Assembly: GCA_964510855.1 (NCBI GenBank)
Contig: CAZEDB010000001.1
Coordinates: forward strand, 1-64,000
From: UBA8828 sp964510855
GTDB lineage: Bacteria; Verrucomicrobiota; Verrucomicrobiia; Opitutales; UBA953
Direction of reading: 5' to 3'
Length of the DNA stretch: 64,000 bases
The notes beneath the pieces were generated by a model, which was given only the letters and a program-made list of their open reading frames with translations, was not told where the DNA came from and made no database searches. How positions within the stretch are numbered: the stretch's first letter is position 1; each line of letters starts with the position of its first letter. Below are positions 34,731 through 43,388 of this stretch, in pieces. A program made the translations under genes and the position numbers.

Positions 34731-35561
34731 TCAACGAACTCGTACGTACCAATCATCGAAACGGGAATGCTTCTCGTGTTTCTGCTGATATCCTGCCGAC
34801 TCGAGTAGTTGCTTAATCTGTTTTCTCATAGGTGTATAATTATGCTCGCAGGTGATAACCTTAAATTTAAAGCGGGAGAAATCGAATTCCTTTAAGATAG
34901 CAAATTCGCTACCTTCCGTATCTATAGAAAGGTAGTCAGGCTCGGCGGGGGCACCATGCCGCTGCAAAAGGTCATTCAGCGAAACGGTGGGTACCTGATA
35001 GCGACACTTTCCAATTCTAGCCTGCGCGTGGATATCAGATTGGGCAAAATGACTCAGTGTAGAAAACTCACCTATATCAACTTCATCAAAGTCCAGCTGC
35101 TCTCCCGAAATTGTCCAAACACACTCGGTGTCGATGGCGCAACTCCGGTTCTTCGCCAGCAAGGGGTGCCAGCATCGTGCCGGCTCTGCTAGGATCCCTT
35201 TCCATCCGAGCCGTTTCTCCAGCAACCAGCTGTTGCTGAGTGCGATGCCATCGGCGGCGCCGAATTCGACAAAGAACCCGTTTTCACGTCGTACACCAAG
35301 TTCAGAGAGGACAAATAAGTCCTGCATCAGTTGTGAGCGCGAGAACCCCACTTCTGCTAAAAATTCTGCCCGGCGGCCCTCGGAAACCTGGGCAATCAAT
35401 GCAGTTAGTAGGTCAAGTTTCTCGTCAGCGCCTAAACACTCGCCAAAAGCAGCGGCTTCAACCAAACGAACTTCTAAGGCCTTTCGAGCTAGACTGCGCT
35501 GCTTTTGATCCAAACGAAGCCACTCGGGAAAGTACTTAGCTAGTTTCTTACGCAACTTCAT
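34731..35561 (-). CDS. FkbM-family methyltransferase
   Basis: A 276-residue SAM-dependent methyltransferase of the FkbM type. The SAM site is GFFVEFGAADGIALSNSWLL, with GWKGILAEPARCWHPLLAKN. The family C-terminal block has VPTVSLNDLLQRHGAPAEPD, YLSIDTEGSEFAILKEFDF and ITCEHNYTP. Such enzymes often O-methylate sugars in surface glycans. I chose ATG at 35561 (MKLRKKL), which overlaps the stop of the upstream gene by ATGA; the frame is open to 35648 but that reading would overlap the neighbour by 91 bases. Confidence 0.85.
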   Translation of the reverse strand: MKLRKKLAKYFPEWLRLDQKQRSLARKALEVRLVEAAAFGECLGADEKLDLLTALIAQVSEGRRAEFLAEVGFSRSQLMQDLFVLSELGVRRENGFFVEFGAADGIALSNSWLLEKRLGWKGILAEPARCWHPLLAKNRSCAIDTECVWTISGEQLDFDEVDIGEFSTLSHFAQSDIHAQARIGKCRYQVPTVSLNDLLQRHGAPAEPDYLSIDTEGSEFAILKEFDFSRFKFKVITCEHNYTPMRKQIKQLLESAGYQQKHEKHSRFDDWYVRVR

Positions 35562-36448
35562 AAGCGATGGGGCATTCGTGATGCGACCGAGGCAATTAGT
35601 TGCGCAGGTGTAGCGCGTGCGATATCGATACGGCCAAGTGGTCTCCACCCCTCAACCAGGAGAGGCTGGCCGGGAGCCGAGGCCAAGATGAAGCCATCGT
35701 AGCTTGTGGTATGGTTCTCAAAAGGAGAGGATACTTCAATGTGGTAACCATACGACCGAAGCGTATTTTCGACAGATTGGTGCAACAACTCTGAATGCGT
35801 CGATACGAAGACACGGTCGATACGATGCTCGCCCAATGATACGGCAGCGCCCTCAAGTACTTCTACTTCGAATCCTTGAACGTCTGAATGAAGGATATCG
35901 AGGTGGATTAAGCCCTGATTGCGCAGGAAGGCGTCCACCCCAAAGCCGGACTTTCCAACCCATTCTTGATAAAACTTCCCGGTGAAGCCGTTGGCGCGGA
36001 AATTTTCTCGGCCGGCTTCTAGGTTAATAGGGTCAGCCTCAACCATATGACATAGAGAAGACGGATAGGCTTTTTTAAGCCAGATAGAATAATGGGCCCA
36101 GTATGCACCCAGCTCCAACATTACAGGCGCAGGCGTAGCCAACTTACGGAGCATTTCTTGAAAGCAGTATTCTTCAAGGGGCTCATGCACGCCGCGGTTA
36201 ATTATTAATAGATCACTGAAAGTGCCATAATACGAACCTGGCCCCCGCAAAGGCACCCTAATACCATTATGAAGGATAACGTGGTTGTTGTGATCAACAT
36301 ATCCCGCTTCAGGGACGCGATTAATCAGTAGATTGACGGGGTCAGAAAGGACTTCGCGAAACCGTTCTAGGAATGCCTCAGCTTTGGCAAGTGTCTGCGG
36401 ATCGGAGAAAGTAGACTTTTCTACCGCAGTCTTTTTTTTCCAGAACAT
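35558..36448 (-). CDS. FkbM-like methyltransferase
   Basis: A 296-residue protein with a Rossmann methyltransferase core. PVMLELGAYWAHYSIWLKKA binds SAM, followed by LCHMVEADPINLEAGRENFR, then LDILHSDVQGFEVEVLEGAA and the C-terminal VFVSTHSELLHQSVENTLRS. The DxQGxExxVLxGA block is the FkbM hallmark. The N-terminal 90 residues are not recognised. It couples by ATGA to the next FkbM gene, so two sugar methyltransferases are made from one message. Paralogy between the two is weak. Confidence 0.8.
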   Translation of the reverse strand: MFWKKKTAVEKSTFSDPQTLAKAEAFLERFREVLSDPVNLLINRVPEAGYVDHNNHVILHNGIRVPLRGPGSYYGTFSDLLIINRGVHEPLEEYCFQEMLRKLATPAPVMLELGAYWAHYSIWLKKAYPSSLCHMVEADPINLEAGRENFRANGFTGKFYQEWVGKSGFGVDAFLRNQGLIHLDILHSDVQGFEVEVLEGAAVSLGEHRIDRVFVSTHSELLHQSVENTLRSYGYHIEVSSPFENHTTSYDGFILASAPGQPLLVEGWRPLGRIDIARATPAQLIASVASRMPHRL

Positions 36449-36486
36449 GATTATGGCTTAGCTAGTGATAGTTTTACGGGATAAAA

Positions 36487-37659
36487 CTAACAGGGCTGCG
36501 CTACTTCGCGAAAATGTTTTGCGACGTAGGCAATATCTTCCGGCGAGATATTCGCATGGTTAGGAAGGTAGAGACCAAAGTCGTGAACCTTATCGGCGAC
36601 GGGTAAATGCGTAACGCCGTACTTCTTAATCCAGAAAGGTTGGCGGCCCATCGAGCCACAGACTAGCGGCCGGCATTCAATGCCCTGTGCCAAAAGGTGT
36701 CTGGATACCTCAAGTCGATTCTTGGCATAAGTACCGTAGGAAAAACTTGAGACAAAACCGCCTTCGCTAGTTTGGCACCAGAACTCAGGTAGGGCTTTTC
36801 GGTAGAGCTCAAAATTGCGGGCGCGAATGGCAGCAATTTCAGGAAGCCGCTTAAGTTGCAGACGGCCGAGATAAGCATTTAGATCGGTTGAGCGCAGATT
36901 ATAGCCCGCGTAGTAAAAGCTGTAAAACTCTCTGAAATCATCGATTTGAAATTCTTTCTTCCAGGCCCGACGGTCAGCTTCGGGGACGTCGCGCGACCAA
37001 CCATGCGAACGGATGGAGAGCATAACACTATAGAGTTTATCGTCACTGGTTGTAATTGCCCCACCTTCGATGGTTGATATATGGTGGCCGTAATAAAAAG
37101 AGAAAGAGCCGGCGAGCGAGAGCGCCCCAGTTTTAACACCTTTGTATTCAGAACCTAGGGCCTCACAGGCGTCCTCAATAACTAAACATCCATGCTGGGC
37201 ACAGAGGCGGCGGACGGCATCCATCTGGTTGGGATGTCCCAAGATATGAACCAAAATCAAAAGTGCTGGCTGTTCCTTTTTCAAAAGCGCCTCAAGATGA
37301 TTAAGATCAACCCCAAGGTCTTTAGCATCCGAGTCACATAGGAAGCACTCGAAGCCCATTTGTACAAACGGAGACAGCGTGGTAATCCAAGAGACCGCTG
37401 GGACAATAACCTTTTTATTACGAAGATACCCTGCCTCTAAAAGGCTGTAAGCCATGAGGAGATTGGCCGAAGATCCACTGTTTACCATGATGCTATACTT
37501 CGTTCCGGTATAGGCGGCAAATTCCGCTTCAAATTCCCGCGTAAGGGGTCCTTTAGTAATTTGGTGACCTTCTTTTAACCAACTCGCAAGCAGGTCTATT
37601 TCATGGGCTGAAATGGTGTTATCAGCGAGTTTAACAGCTCGGGTAGGCATATAAATCAA
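36487..37659 (-). CDS. DegT/DnrJ-family sugar 3-dehydratase (His-type, ColD/RfbH-like)
   Basis: A 390-residue PLP enzyme of the DegT/DnrJ/EryC1/StrS family. PLP motifs are present: NSGSSANLLMAYSLLEAGYL, VPAVSWITTLSPFVQMGFEC and LVIEDACEALGSEYKG. The Schiff-base position reads SFSFYYGHHISTIEGG, with His 193 where aminotransferases have Lys. A His there is the mark of ColD- and E1-type 3-dehydratases, which remove the C3 hydroxyl of NDP-4-keto-6-deoxy sugars using PLP or PMP. It should therefore make a 3,6-dideoxy or related sugar, not an amino sugar. No ferredoxin-like partner (as E1 needs) is nearby, which favours a ColD-like reaction. The start overlaps the GT2 stop; ATG at 37650 is also possible. 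Confidence 0.85.
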   Translation of the reverse strand: MIYMPTRAVKLADNTISAHEIDLLASWLKEGHQITKGPLTREFEAEFAAYTGTKYSIMVNSGSSANLLMAYSLLEAGYLRNKKVIVPAVSWITTLSPFVQMGFECFLCDSDAKDLGVDLNHLEALLKKEQPALLILVHILGHPNQMDAVRRLCAQHGCLVIEDACEALGSEYKGVKTGALSLAGSFSFYYGHHISTIEGGAITTSDDKLYSVMLSIRSHGWSRDVPEADRRAWKKEFQIDDFREFYSFYYAGYNLRSTDLNAYLGRLQLKRLPEIAAIRARNFELYRKALPEFWCQTSEGGFVSSFSYGTYAKNRLEVSRHLLAQGIECRPLVCGSMGRQPFWIKKYGVTHLPVADKVHDFGLYLPNHANISPEDIAYVAKHFREVAQPC

Positions 37660-38516
37660 CGGTGGCGTAGGGAGTTTAGTAAACTGTGGAACCCGTAGGC
37701 CATGCGGGCGTAGATTCGAGAGAAAAAGAGCATGACACCTGCGATCAAATCAAGCCGTAAGACCGAAATCGTCTTAGCTATAATGTAATAGCGTCGCGCA
37801 GACTGATAAGCTAAACGGATGGCGCGCTGCTTGAGCTTATCGCGCTGGGCATCAACCGTAATAGATTCAGAATGTACGGAAAAAACCGTGAGGGGTTCGG
37901 CCACAAACCCAATACGGGGATACTTTAAGGTAACTAACGCTGACATTAGCCAATCTGGCCCAACCCCTCGATATTCGTGGCGGGCAAACGGGACCGTGCC
38001 TACAAAAAGTGCGTCGAGGATATCTACCCTCCGCATGAGTACGGCACCAGGCGAGACGAGGCCTTTTAGGTGTAAATTCATGAAGCGCGACGCGGGGTAA
38101 ACTCCTGTCTGCCCAACACCCGTGAAAGACTCTTTAATTTTTTCGCCGGTTGCTTCATTTCGAATCTCAGCGGTAGTGAAGCAAAGACCGATATCATCAC
38201 CCATTAAAGCCAGACACTTACTTACGTAAGTGGGCTGTAGATAATCGTCGTCAAAGTTAAGGTGAACGTATTTTGCCGAGGCATTCATAACGCCATCGAG
38301 CCAACAAAAGTGCACCCCGTGGTCCACATCACGTCGAATATAGCGGATGCGCTCTCCGAATGAGGCAGCAACGGTTGGGGTATCGTCTGAACTACCATGG
38401 TCTACCACGATGACTTCGCAAAGTTCTGTCTGGGCCAGGGCTGACTCAACACAACGCTTGAGCATTGCCGCGCGATTAAATGTCGGAATGACGATGGTGA
38501 CAAGGGGTACGGTCAT
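37656..38516 (-). CDS. Family 2 glycosyltransferase
   Basis: A 286-residue GT-A enzyme. VTIVIPTFNRAAMLKRCVES, CEVIVVDHGSSDDTPTVAAS and NASAKYVHLNFDDDYLQPTY give the donor and metal sites (a DDD motif). GVGPDWLMSALVTLKYPRIG is in the acceptor half. A hydrophobic stretch near 255-270 (LDLIAGVMLFFSRIYARMAY) may attach it to the membrane. It sits in the epimerase-GT2-dehydratase run, each gene touching the next, suggesting it transfers the sugar made by those neighbours. Confidence 0.84.
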   Translation of the reverse strand: MTVPLVTIVIPTFNRAAMLKRCVESALAQTELCEVIVVDHGSSDDTPTVAASFGERIRYIRRDVDHGVHFCWLDGVMNASAKYVHLNFDDDYLQPTYVSKCLALMGDDIGLCFTTAEIRNEATGEKIKESFTGVGQTGVYPASRFMNLHLKGLVSPGAVLMRRVDILDALFVGTVPFARHEYRGVGPDWLMSALVTLKYPRIGFVAEPLTVFSVHSESITVDAQRDKLKQRAIRLAYQSARRYYIIAKTISVLRLDLIAGVMLFFSRIYARMAYGFHSLLNSLRHR

Positions 38517-39298
38517 TAGCTGAGAAATTGGCGGAGGCGGGAAATGTCAGCAACTAGAGAAGTCGCAGGCGACGATGAGGCAGGGACAATTCGCAAAGGC
38601 TGCGGCGCCTGAGACTGGGCGAAGTCACTGATTTTTGTACCACGACCTGAACCAATATTAATAATGCCAGTTGCTTGGCGCTCGGCGAGAGCGAGAATCC
38701 TTGCCACCACATCATCAGCTAACGACAGGTCACGAACGTCGTCTACGCCATGCAATGGAAAGGGCCGGGAAAGATCTTCGGTGGCAAAGCGATGGCGCAA
38801 GGTCGGGTAAAGAAACGAACCCGTCTGTTCGGGATGATAAAAACTAAAGATACGTCCTATGCACCAAGGGATACCAGCAGTGTCCGCAGAAGACTCGACC
38901 ACCTGCTCACCCATGCGCTTAGATAGTCCGTAAGGATTAATTGGGCTTACGGGTGCGTCTTCACGTAATGGCTCCTGCTGGGGTCGATAGACGTGACTGC
39001 TACTAGCGTAGAAAAGCCAAGGCTTAGAACGGCAAGCCGTAAGGGCTGAAATGAGGTTAGCGGTACCTCCTACATTGACGCGAAAAGCTCGCGCTGGGTC
39101 ATTCTGCACGACCTGAGTCGGAACCACGGCAGCAAAATGCAACATCGCATCAAATTGAGCCTGTTCGACCCATCCCTGTAAGGCTTGCAGTTCACCTACA
39201 TCCCCCGTGAATAAATTCACATCATGGCCGAGCTCAACAAGTTGCTTAACCGCAATTCGGCCCAAAATACCCCGTCCGCCAGTGAGGCCAAAACGCAT
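38516..39298 (-). CDS. NAD-dependent epimerase/dehydratase (extended SDR)
   Basis: A 260-residue extended short-chain dehydrogenase. The nucleotide site is RFGLTGGRGILGRIAVKQL (GxxGxxG variant GGRGILG), then DAMLHFAAVVPTQVVQ. The catalytic pair Tyr-Lys is in INPYGLSKRMGEQVVESS, with Ser in FYASSSHVYRP. The protein is shorter than full-length NDP-sugar epimerases (about 310). It may be a 4-keto reductase or epimerase acting after the adjacent His-type dehydratase, as ColC acts with ColD, but the substrate is inference. Confidence 0.82.
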   Translation of the reverse strand: MRFGLTGGRGILGRIAVKQLVELGHDVNLFTGDVGELQALQGWVEQAQFDAMLHFAAVVPTQVVQNDPARAFRVNVGGTANLISALTACRSKPWLFYASSSHVYRPQQEPLREDAPVSPINPYGLSKRMGEQVVESSADTAGIPWCIGRIFSFYHPEQTGSFLYPTLRHRFATEDLSRPFPLHGVDDVRDLSLADDVVARILALAERQATGIINIGSGRGTKISDFAQSQAPQPLRIVPASSSPATSLVADISRLRQFLS

Positions 39299-39413
39299 AT
39301 TTCCATAGTTGCGACGTGAGCCCTCTATTTCAACCCGAATACCCTTAAGAAATTAGTTTGTTGCCACCTTAATGACTTGGAACAACCCGCAGACTCCGCT
39401 TCATTACCTGCCT

Positions 39414-39485
39414 GCGGGCGTCGTATAACGGCTATTATGTGAGCTTCCCAAGCTTGAGACGAGGGTTCGACTCCCTCCGCCCGCA
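39414..39485 (+). tRNA. tRNA-Gly (anticodon CCC)
   Basis: A 72-base cloverleaf: acceptor GCGGGCG with CGCCCGC and discriminator A, D-arm GTATAACGGCTATTAT, anticodon stem-loop TGAGC-TTCCCAA-GCTTG, and T-arm GAGGG-TTCGACT-CCCTC. The loop gives CCC, reading GGG glycine codons. Two wobble pairs open the anticodon stem. CCA is not encoded. It lies inside the glycan island, 15 bases before a GT25 gene. Confidence 0.92.
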
Positions 39486-39500
39486 CCCTGGTACCGCTTC

Positions 39501-40247
39501 ATGTTGCCAACTATCTACCTAATAAATCTAGACCGCGATACCGATAGACTGCGGGAGTTTATGGGAGCCAATGGCTCACTAGGACTCCAAATTATTCGTG
39601 TTCCCGCAATACTCGGTAAAGACATTCAGGTTCCTCCGGTTGACTTAGATGGGTATCGGCGAATCAACGCTGGCGGTGGCCCACCTAAACCCGCGGAAGT
39701 GGGGTGCTACTTAAGCCATATCAAAGCCATGGCGTTCTTTTTAAAAAGTTCAGAGCCTTGGTGCATTATTATGGAGGACGATGCTAATCTAAAATCAGCT
39801 AGTCTAACGGTACTAAAAAGTCTTGGTGAATCAAAGGCCTGGGATGTGGCTAAACTTTTCTACTTTCACCACGGATTTCCACTCCGCATGCAGCCGCTCG
39901 CGGAAAATCACCACCTAACTCTACATCTGGCACGCACCACGTCTTGTGCGGCCTATGCTATCACGCGTGAAGCAGCTCTTAAACTCACTAAACATCTTCT
40001 GCCTATTAAGGAACCTGTAGATCACGCCCTAGATCAAGGGTGGGACAGCGGCCTTCGCATACGTGCGCTTTATCCACGACTCGCTGATCTGATGCCAACC
40101 TCAACTCAATCCACCATTGGTTATGGTGTGCGAAAACGTCAGGCGATGCCGGCCTATGCCTGGGTACAGCTGCGCAAGGGTATGCGAGAAATACGTCGGT
40201 TTTGCCATGGTCTCAAATTCTACCTTTTAAGTTTTTTAAAAAGGTAG
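39501..40247 (+). CDS. Family 25 glycosyltransferase (LPS type)
   Basis: A 248-residue GT25-type enzyme, the family of bacterial LPS galactosyl- and glucosyltransferases. PTIYLINLDRDTDRLREFMG opens the fold. AEVGCYLSHIKAMAFFLKSS and WCIIMEDDANLKS form the donor and metal site, and CAAYAITREAALKLTKHLLP with EPVDHALDQGW completes it. ATG at 39501 begins just at the family start. The C-terminus is basic and hydrophobic. It stands alone on the plus strand. Confidence 0.88.
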   Translation: MLPTIYLINLDRDTDRLREFMGANGSLGLQIIRVPAILGKDIQVPPVDLDGYRRINAGGGPPKPAEVGCYLSHIKAMAFFLKSSEPWCIIMEDDANLKSASLTVLKSLGESKAWDVAKLFYFHHGFPLRMQPLAENHHLTLHLARTTSCAAYAITREAALKLTKHLLPIKEPVDHALDQGWDSGLRIRALYPRLADLMPTSTQSTIGYGVRKRQAMPAYAWVQLRKGMREIRRFCHGLKFYLLSFLKR

Positions 40248-40305
40248 GGAGACAATCTCTAAGTTTAAGAAGCAGAAAGCAGTCCTGCCTATAAACAAGC
40301 GGGAT

Positions 40306-40905
40306 TTAGTTAGTTGAATTGCCCGTGAAGCGGGGCATTGGGCGTGTGGGCGTGTGATCAATCCCGGAGCGCGCAAAAACTTTGAAAAAGGTGCGGTAGA
40401 CAATTTTGAGGTCCAACCAAAAGGTGCGGTTATCGACATACCAAACATCGAGGGCAAATTTTTCATCCCAACTCAGGGAATTACGTCCATTAATCTGCGC
40501 CCAGCCCGTAACTCCAGGCTTAACCTCAAGGCGGCGCCGCTGAATCGGACTATAGAGAGGGACGTATTCCATCAGCAAGGGCCGGGGACCGACAACACTC
40601 ATGTCGCCTTTAAACACATTCCACATTTCAGGAAATTCATCGAGCGAACTCGAGCGCAGGAATTTACCGAAAGCCGTCAGACGTTCATTATCAGGTAAAA
40701 GTTCGCCTTGGGCGTCACGCGCATCGGTCATGGAGCGAAACTTTATCATCTCGAAAGGTTGCCCATCTTTTCCGGGCCTTACATGCCTAAAGAAAATTGG
40801 GGCGCCAAGCTTTAGGCGTACCAAGATGGCTACTGTCAGGAGTAAGGGGGAAAAGGCCAACAACCAGCCGAGGGAAAATCCAATATCAAAAAGACGTTTA
40901 AGCAT
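40306..40905 (-). CDS. Phosphoglycosyl transferase, PglC-like (bacterial sugar transferase)
   Basis: A 199-residue monotopic sugar-phosphate transferase that starts glycan assembly by moving a sugar-1-phosphate onto undecaprenyl phosphate. The re-entrant membrane helix is FDIGFSLGWLLAFSPLLLTV. PIFFRHVRPGKDGQPFEMIK, FRSMTDARDAQGELLPDNER, LRSSSLDEFPEMWNVFKGDM with the catalytic Asp-Glu, SVVGPRPLLMEYVPLY and KPGVTGWAQINGR follow in order. The short length is typical of PglC and EpsL rather than WbaP. With the PglE-like enzyme nearby, an amino-deoxy sugar is a reasonable first residue. Confidence 0.92.
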   Translation of the reverse strand: MLKRLFDIGFSLGWLLAFSPLLLTVAILVRLKLGAPIFFRHVRPGKDGQPFEMIKFRSMTDARDAQGELLPDNERLTAFGKFLRSSSLDEFPEMWNVFKGDMSVVGPRPLLMEYVPLYSPIQRRRLEVKPGVTGWAQINGRNSLSWDEKFALDVWYVDNRTFWLDLKIVYRTFFKVFARSGIDHTPTRPMPRFTGNSTN

Positions 40906-40910
40906 GTGGG

Positions 40911-43271
40911 TTAGCGAGGAAGACGATCAATTTCTACCAGTCCAATCCGAGCGAGGCGGTCGATAAAGGCAATTTCTACTTCAGCCTCATTACCGTCGTT
41001 AGGACGAACTGGAACCTCGAGAACGTTCAAACCAGGTACAAGCCGGATGCTACGATTTAAACCTCGGCGGTGCGGCGTAGAAACCTGCGCCAGCGGCTCA
41101 CCCGTTAATTCATCAACTTTGGGGGGCGTAGGCGTGCTCTTAGGAAAACGCACCTTCAAGGTAGCTCCATTACCAGGTTCATGGTCATCTTGCACCGTGA
41201 CTCGGATTCGCAAGATTTCACCTGCAGCAACGGAGAAGGTACGGTGCATACGTCCTTGTGGAGCTAAGGCTTCAACACCTTCGGCACTGACTTCATAGGT
41301 ACCAGGAGCCGCGACCCAAATCCGCCAGCCCTCGTAGTCGACAGGTAAACCGCGAAACGAGAAACTGGTAGCGGTAACTTTGGCTCGTTTGCGCTGAGAG
41401 GCAATTACGGCGAGTTTAGCTTCCGCGGGTGCCTCAGGAGGAACTCGCGTGGTTGGTCCAACAATCAAGGGCCAGGGGTTAGGTTCAGAAAATTTAACCC
41501 ACTCAAGATTTTCCTGTGAGGGCCAACGTGCGGCGTGAAAGGCAATTAAGGCGTCGCGGCGGGCATACTCCGCATTTAACATCGCATCGAAAGCGGCGGC
41601 AGAGGCGACGGTGCCAGACCTAATAATAAGGCGTGCTTGTTCCTGCCGCACGTGATGAGTGCGTACCGCTGCCCAAGCTAATTCAAACTGGGTGAGCCGC
41701 TGGCGCATCCGGCGGTGGCGAGCATCCGAAGGCGCAGCCGCCAGGGCCTCACGAGCATCTTTTAAATAAGCCAACCCGCGCGCACCCAAGAGGTCTTGAT
41801 AGTCTGCCACCCGAAAACCGCTATCACGCCAACCCAAGAGCCATTGTCCCGGAATGCGCTCACCCAAGGTAGCCTCCCAAATGCGCCCGATATCTTCGTA
41901 AAACTTGAGCATGGCTGGGGCGGCTGGACCATAAGCAGCGGTGAACCAGTGAGCCTGCAGTTGTTGCACATCCGCCTCAGGATCTGAAAGCAAACGTGAT
42001 CCGACCCAAGCCTTGGGCGCATCGAATATCCAAAGTGGATCTAATTCAGCATACCAACTATCGACCCCCGCGCGCTGTGCTGCTTTGATGGAACTGGAGA
42101 GCGCACCAAAATGGACCCGCGGGAAAGGGACATCGCGCCCGAACCAATAATCCCAGGTGCCGAGGCGCTTCACACCTGACTTACCCCAAGCTGCTAAGCG
42201 CTCAGATTCCTCTTCGGCATAAGCTGGGAGCGCATATTGAATACGATCGGCACAAACCGCAGGGAAAATATCAGGGTGTACTGGGAATGAAGGTGGGGCC
42301 TGGGCATCCAGATAAGCGAGGGCGCCTAGAGCGCGATCGCCTCCTGGATTCCAGTTGAGTTCAGCTACTTCATTTAAAAACCCAAAAACAAAATCCGATC
42401 GATGAGGTCGACCATCAATAACTTGTTCGCCCGGCCAAGCTTCAGGAATATCAGGATAAACTACTGAATCATTAATTCCCATGGGGACGGCTATCTCTCT
42501 TGGATTGGCTGTAAGCCAGGCAAAGGCGGCCGCAGCGGCTAAAGGGGCGGCATCGGGGTGGGATAAATCAGGATTAGCTGATCGGCCTCTTTGCGTAGGT
42601 GCTAGTGCCACGCCATCGAGTTGGGCAAAAAGTTCAGGTCTCTGCTCAAAAAGCTCCTGGGTAAAAGCAAGGTGAATGCCATGAGTACACCTCGGGCGCT
42701 CGCCATAGCCATTGAGACGAGCCCAAGCAATCGCTTCAGGTCCTCGCATACCTGAGATAGCACGCCAAGCGATAGCAGGAACCCAAACTTCATCGGCGGG
42801 TGGGCTGACGAGTTCTAGGGCGGCATAATCAGCGCCAGCGTGCGAGGGTAAGACAAATGTCACGCCGAGCGCAGCTTCCGCAAAACGTCCGCAAGCCATG
42901 CGCGTAGCCATAGGGCTATTACCAACCAGCACCAAGGTATCACCCCACCATTTTCTAATAGCGGTATCGCCATCGCGCGGAGCGGGGAGAAGTTCAGCCC
43001 GTCGGGCCAGTTTAGTATTACCAAGCGCAATGCCGGTCCGTGCAGTCGTACCTTGCTCGAGTCGTACCTCGGGGCGGATTCCCGTCACGCGTTCGCACCA
43101 ATCGGCGAGTTCTTCAGCAGCAACTAATTCTTCAAAATCAGGTTCAGCCGGAATCCAAATCGGGCCACTCCACTGATTATTAATAAAAAGCGCCTGCGGC
43201 TGCGTTCCCTGAGGAGTATGCGCACAGCCAGCGAATGCTAGCATTAGGAGCAGCCAGAAATATTTCTGCAC
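40911..43271 (-). CDS. DUF4838-type lipoprotein
   Basis: A 786-residue probable lipoprotein (signal MQKYFWLLLMLAFAGC). The N-terminal 130 residues resemble the alpha-glucuronidase-like N domain (FEELVAAEELADWCERVTGI). The middle matches the DUF4838 pattern (MGINDSVVYPDIPEAWPG, LNWNPGGDRALGALAYLD, VDSWYAELDPLWIFDAPKAW). A beta-rich C-terminus of about 180 residues may bind carbohydrate. DUF4838 proteins are common in Verrucomicrobiota and Planctomycetota and are suspected glycan-active enzymes without proven activity. It lies 5 bases upstream of the PglC-like gene on the same strand. Confidence 0.8.
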   Translation of the reverse strand: MQKYFWLLLMLAFAGCAHTPQGTQPQALFINNQWSGPIWIPAEPDFEELVAAEELADWCERVTGIRPEVRLEQGTTARTGIALGNTKLARRAELLPAPRDGDTAIRKWWGDTLVLVGNSPMATRMACGRFAEAALGVTFVLPSHAGADYAALELVSPPADEVWVPAIAWRAISGMRGPEAIAWARLNGYGERPRCTHGIHLAFTQELFEQRPELFAQLDGVALAPTQRGRSANPDLSHPDAAPLAAAAAFAWLTANPREIAVPMGINDSVVYPDIPEAWPGEQVIDGRPHRSDFVFGFLNEVAELNWNPGGDRALGALAYLDAQAPPSFPVHPDIFPAVCADRIQYALPAYAEEESERLAAWGKSGVKRLGTWDYWFGRDVPFPRVHFGALSSSIKAAQRAGVDSWYAELDPLWIFDAPKAWVGSRLLSDPEADVQQLQAHWFTAAYGPAAPAMLKFYEDIGRIWEATLGERIPGQWLLGWRDSGFRVADYQDLLGARGLAYLKDAREALAAAPSDARHRRMRQRLTQFELAWAAVRTHHVRQEQARLIIRSGTVASAAAFDAMLNAEYARRDALIAFHAARWPSQENLEWVKFSEPNPWPLIVGPTTRVPPEAPAEAKLAVIASQRKRAKVTATSFSFRGLPVDYEGWRIWVAAPGTYEVSAEGVEALAPQGRMHRTFSVAAGEILRIRVTVQDDHEPGNGATLKVRFPKSTPTPPKVDELTGEPLAQVSTPHRRGLNRSIRLVPGLNVLEVPVRPNDGNEAEVEIAFIDRLARIGLVEIDRLPR

Positions 43272-43388
43272 ACTGGGAGTCTCTAGAGCCCGAGCAGGGG
43301 CGGCAAGCCCTCACCCACGGGCGAGTAAAGATAACTAGGGAAAGGGGGCAGTGGATTAGCATTTAAAGGTGCACAGGGTCGCTGGCCT

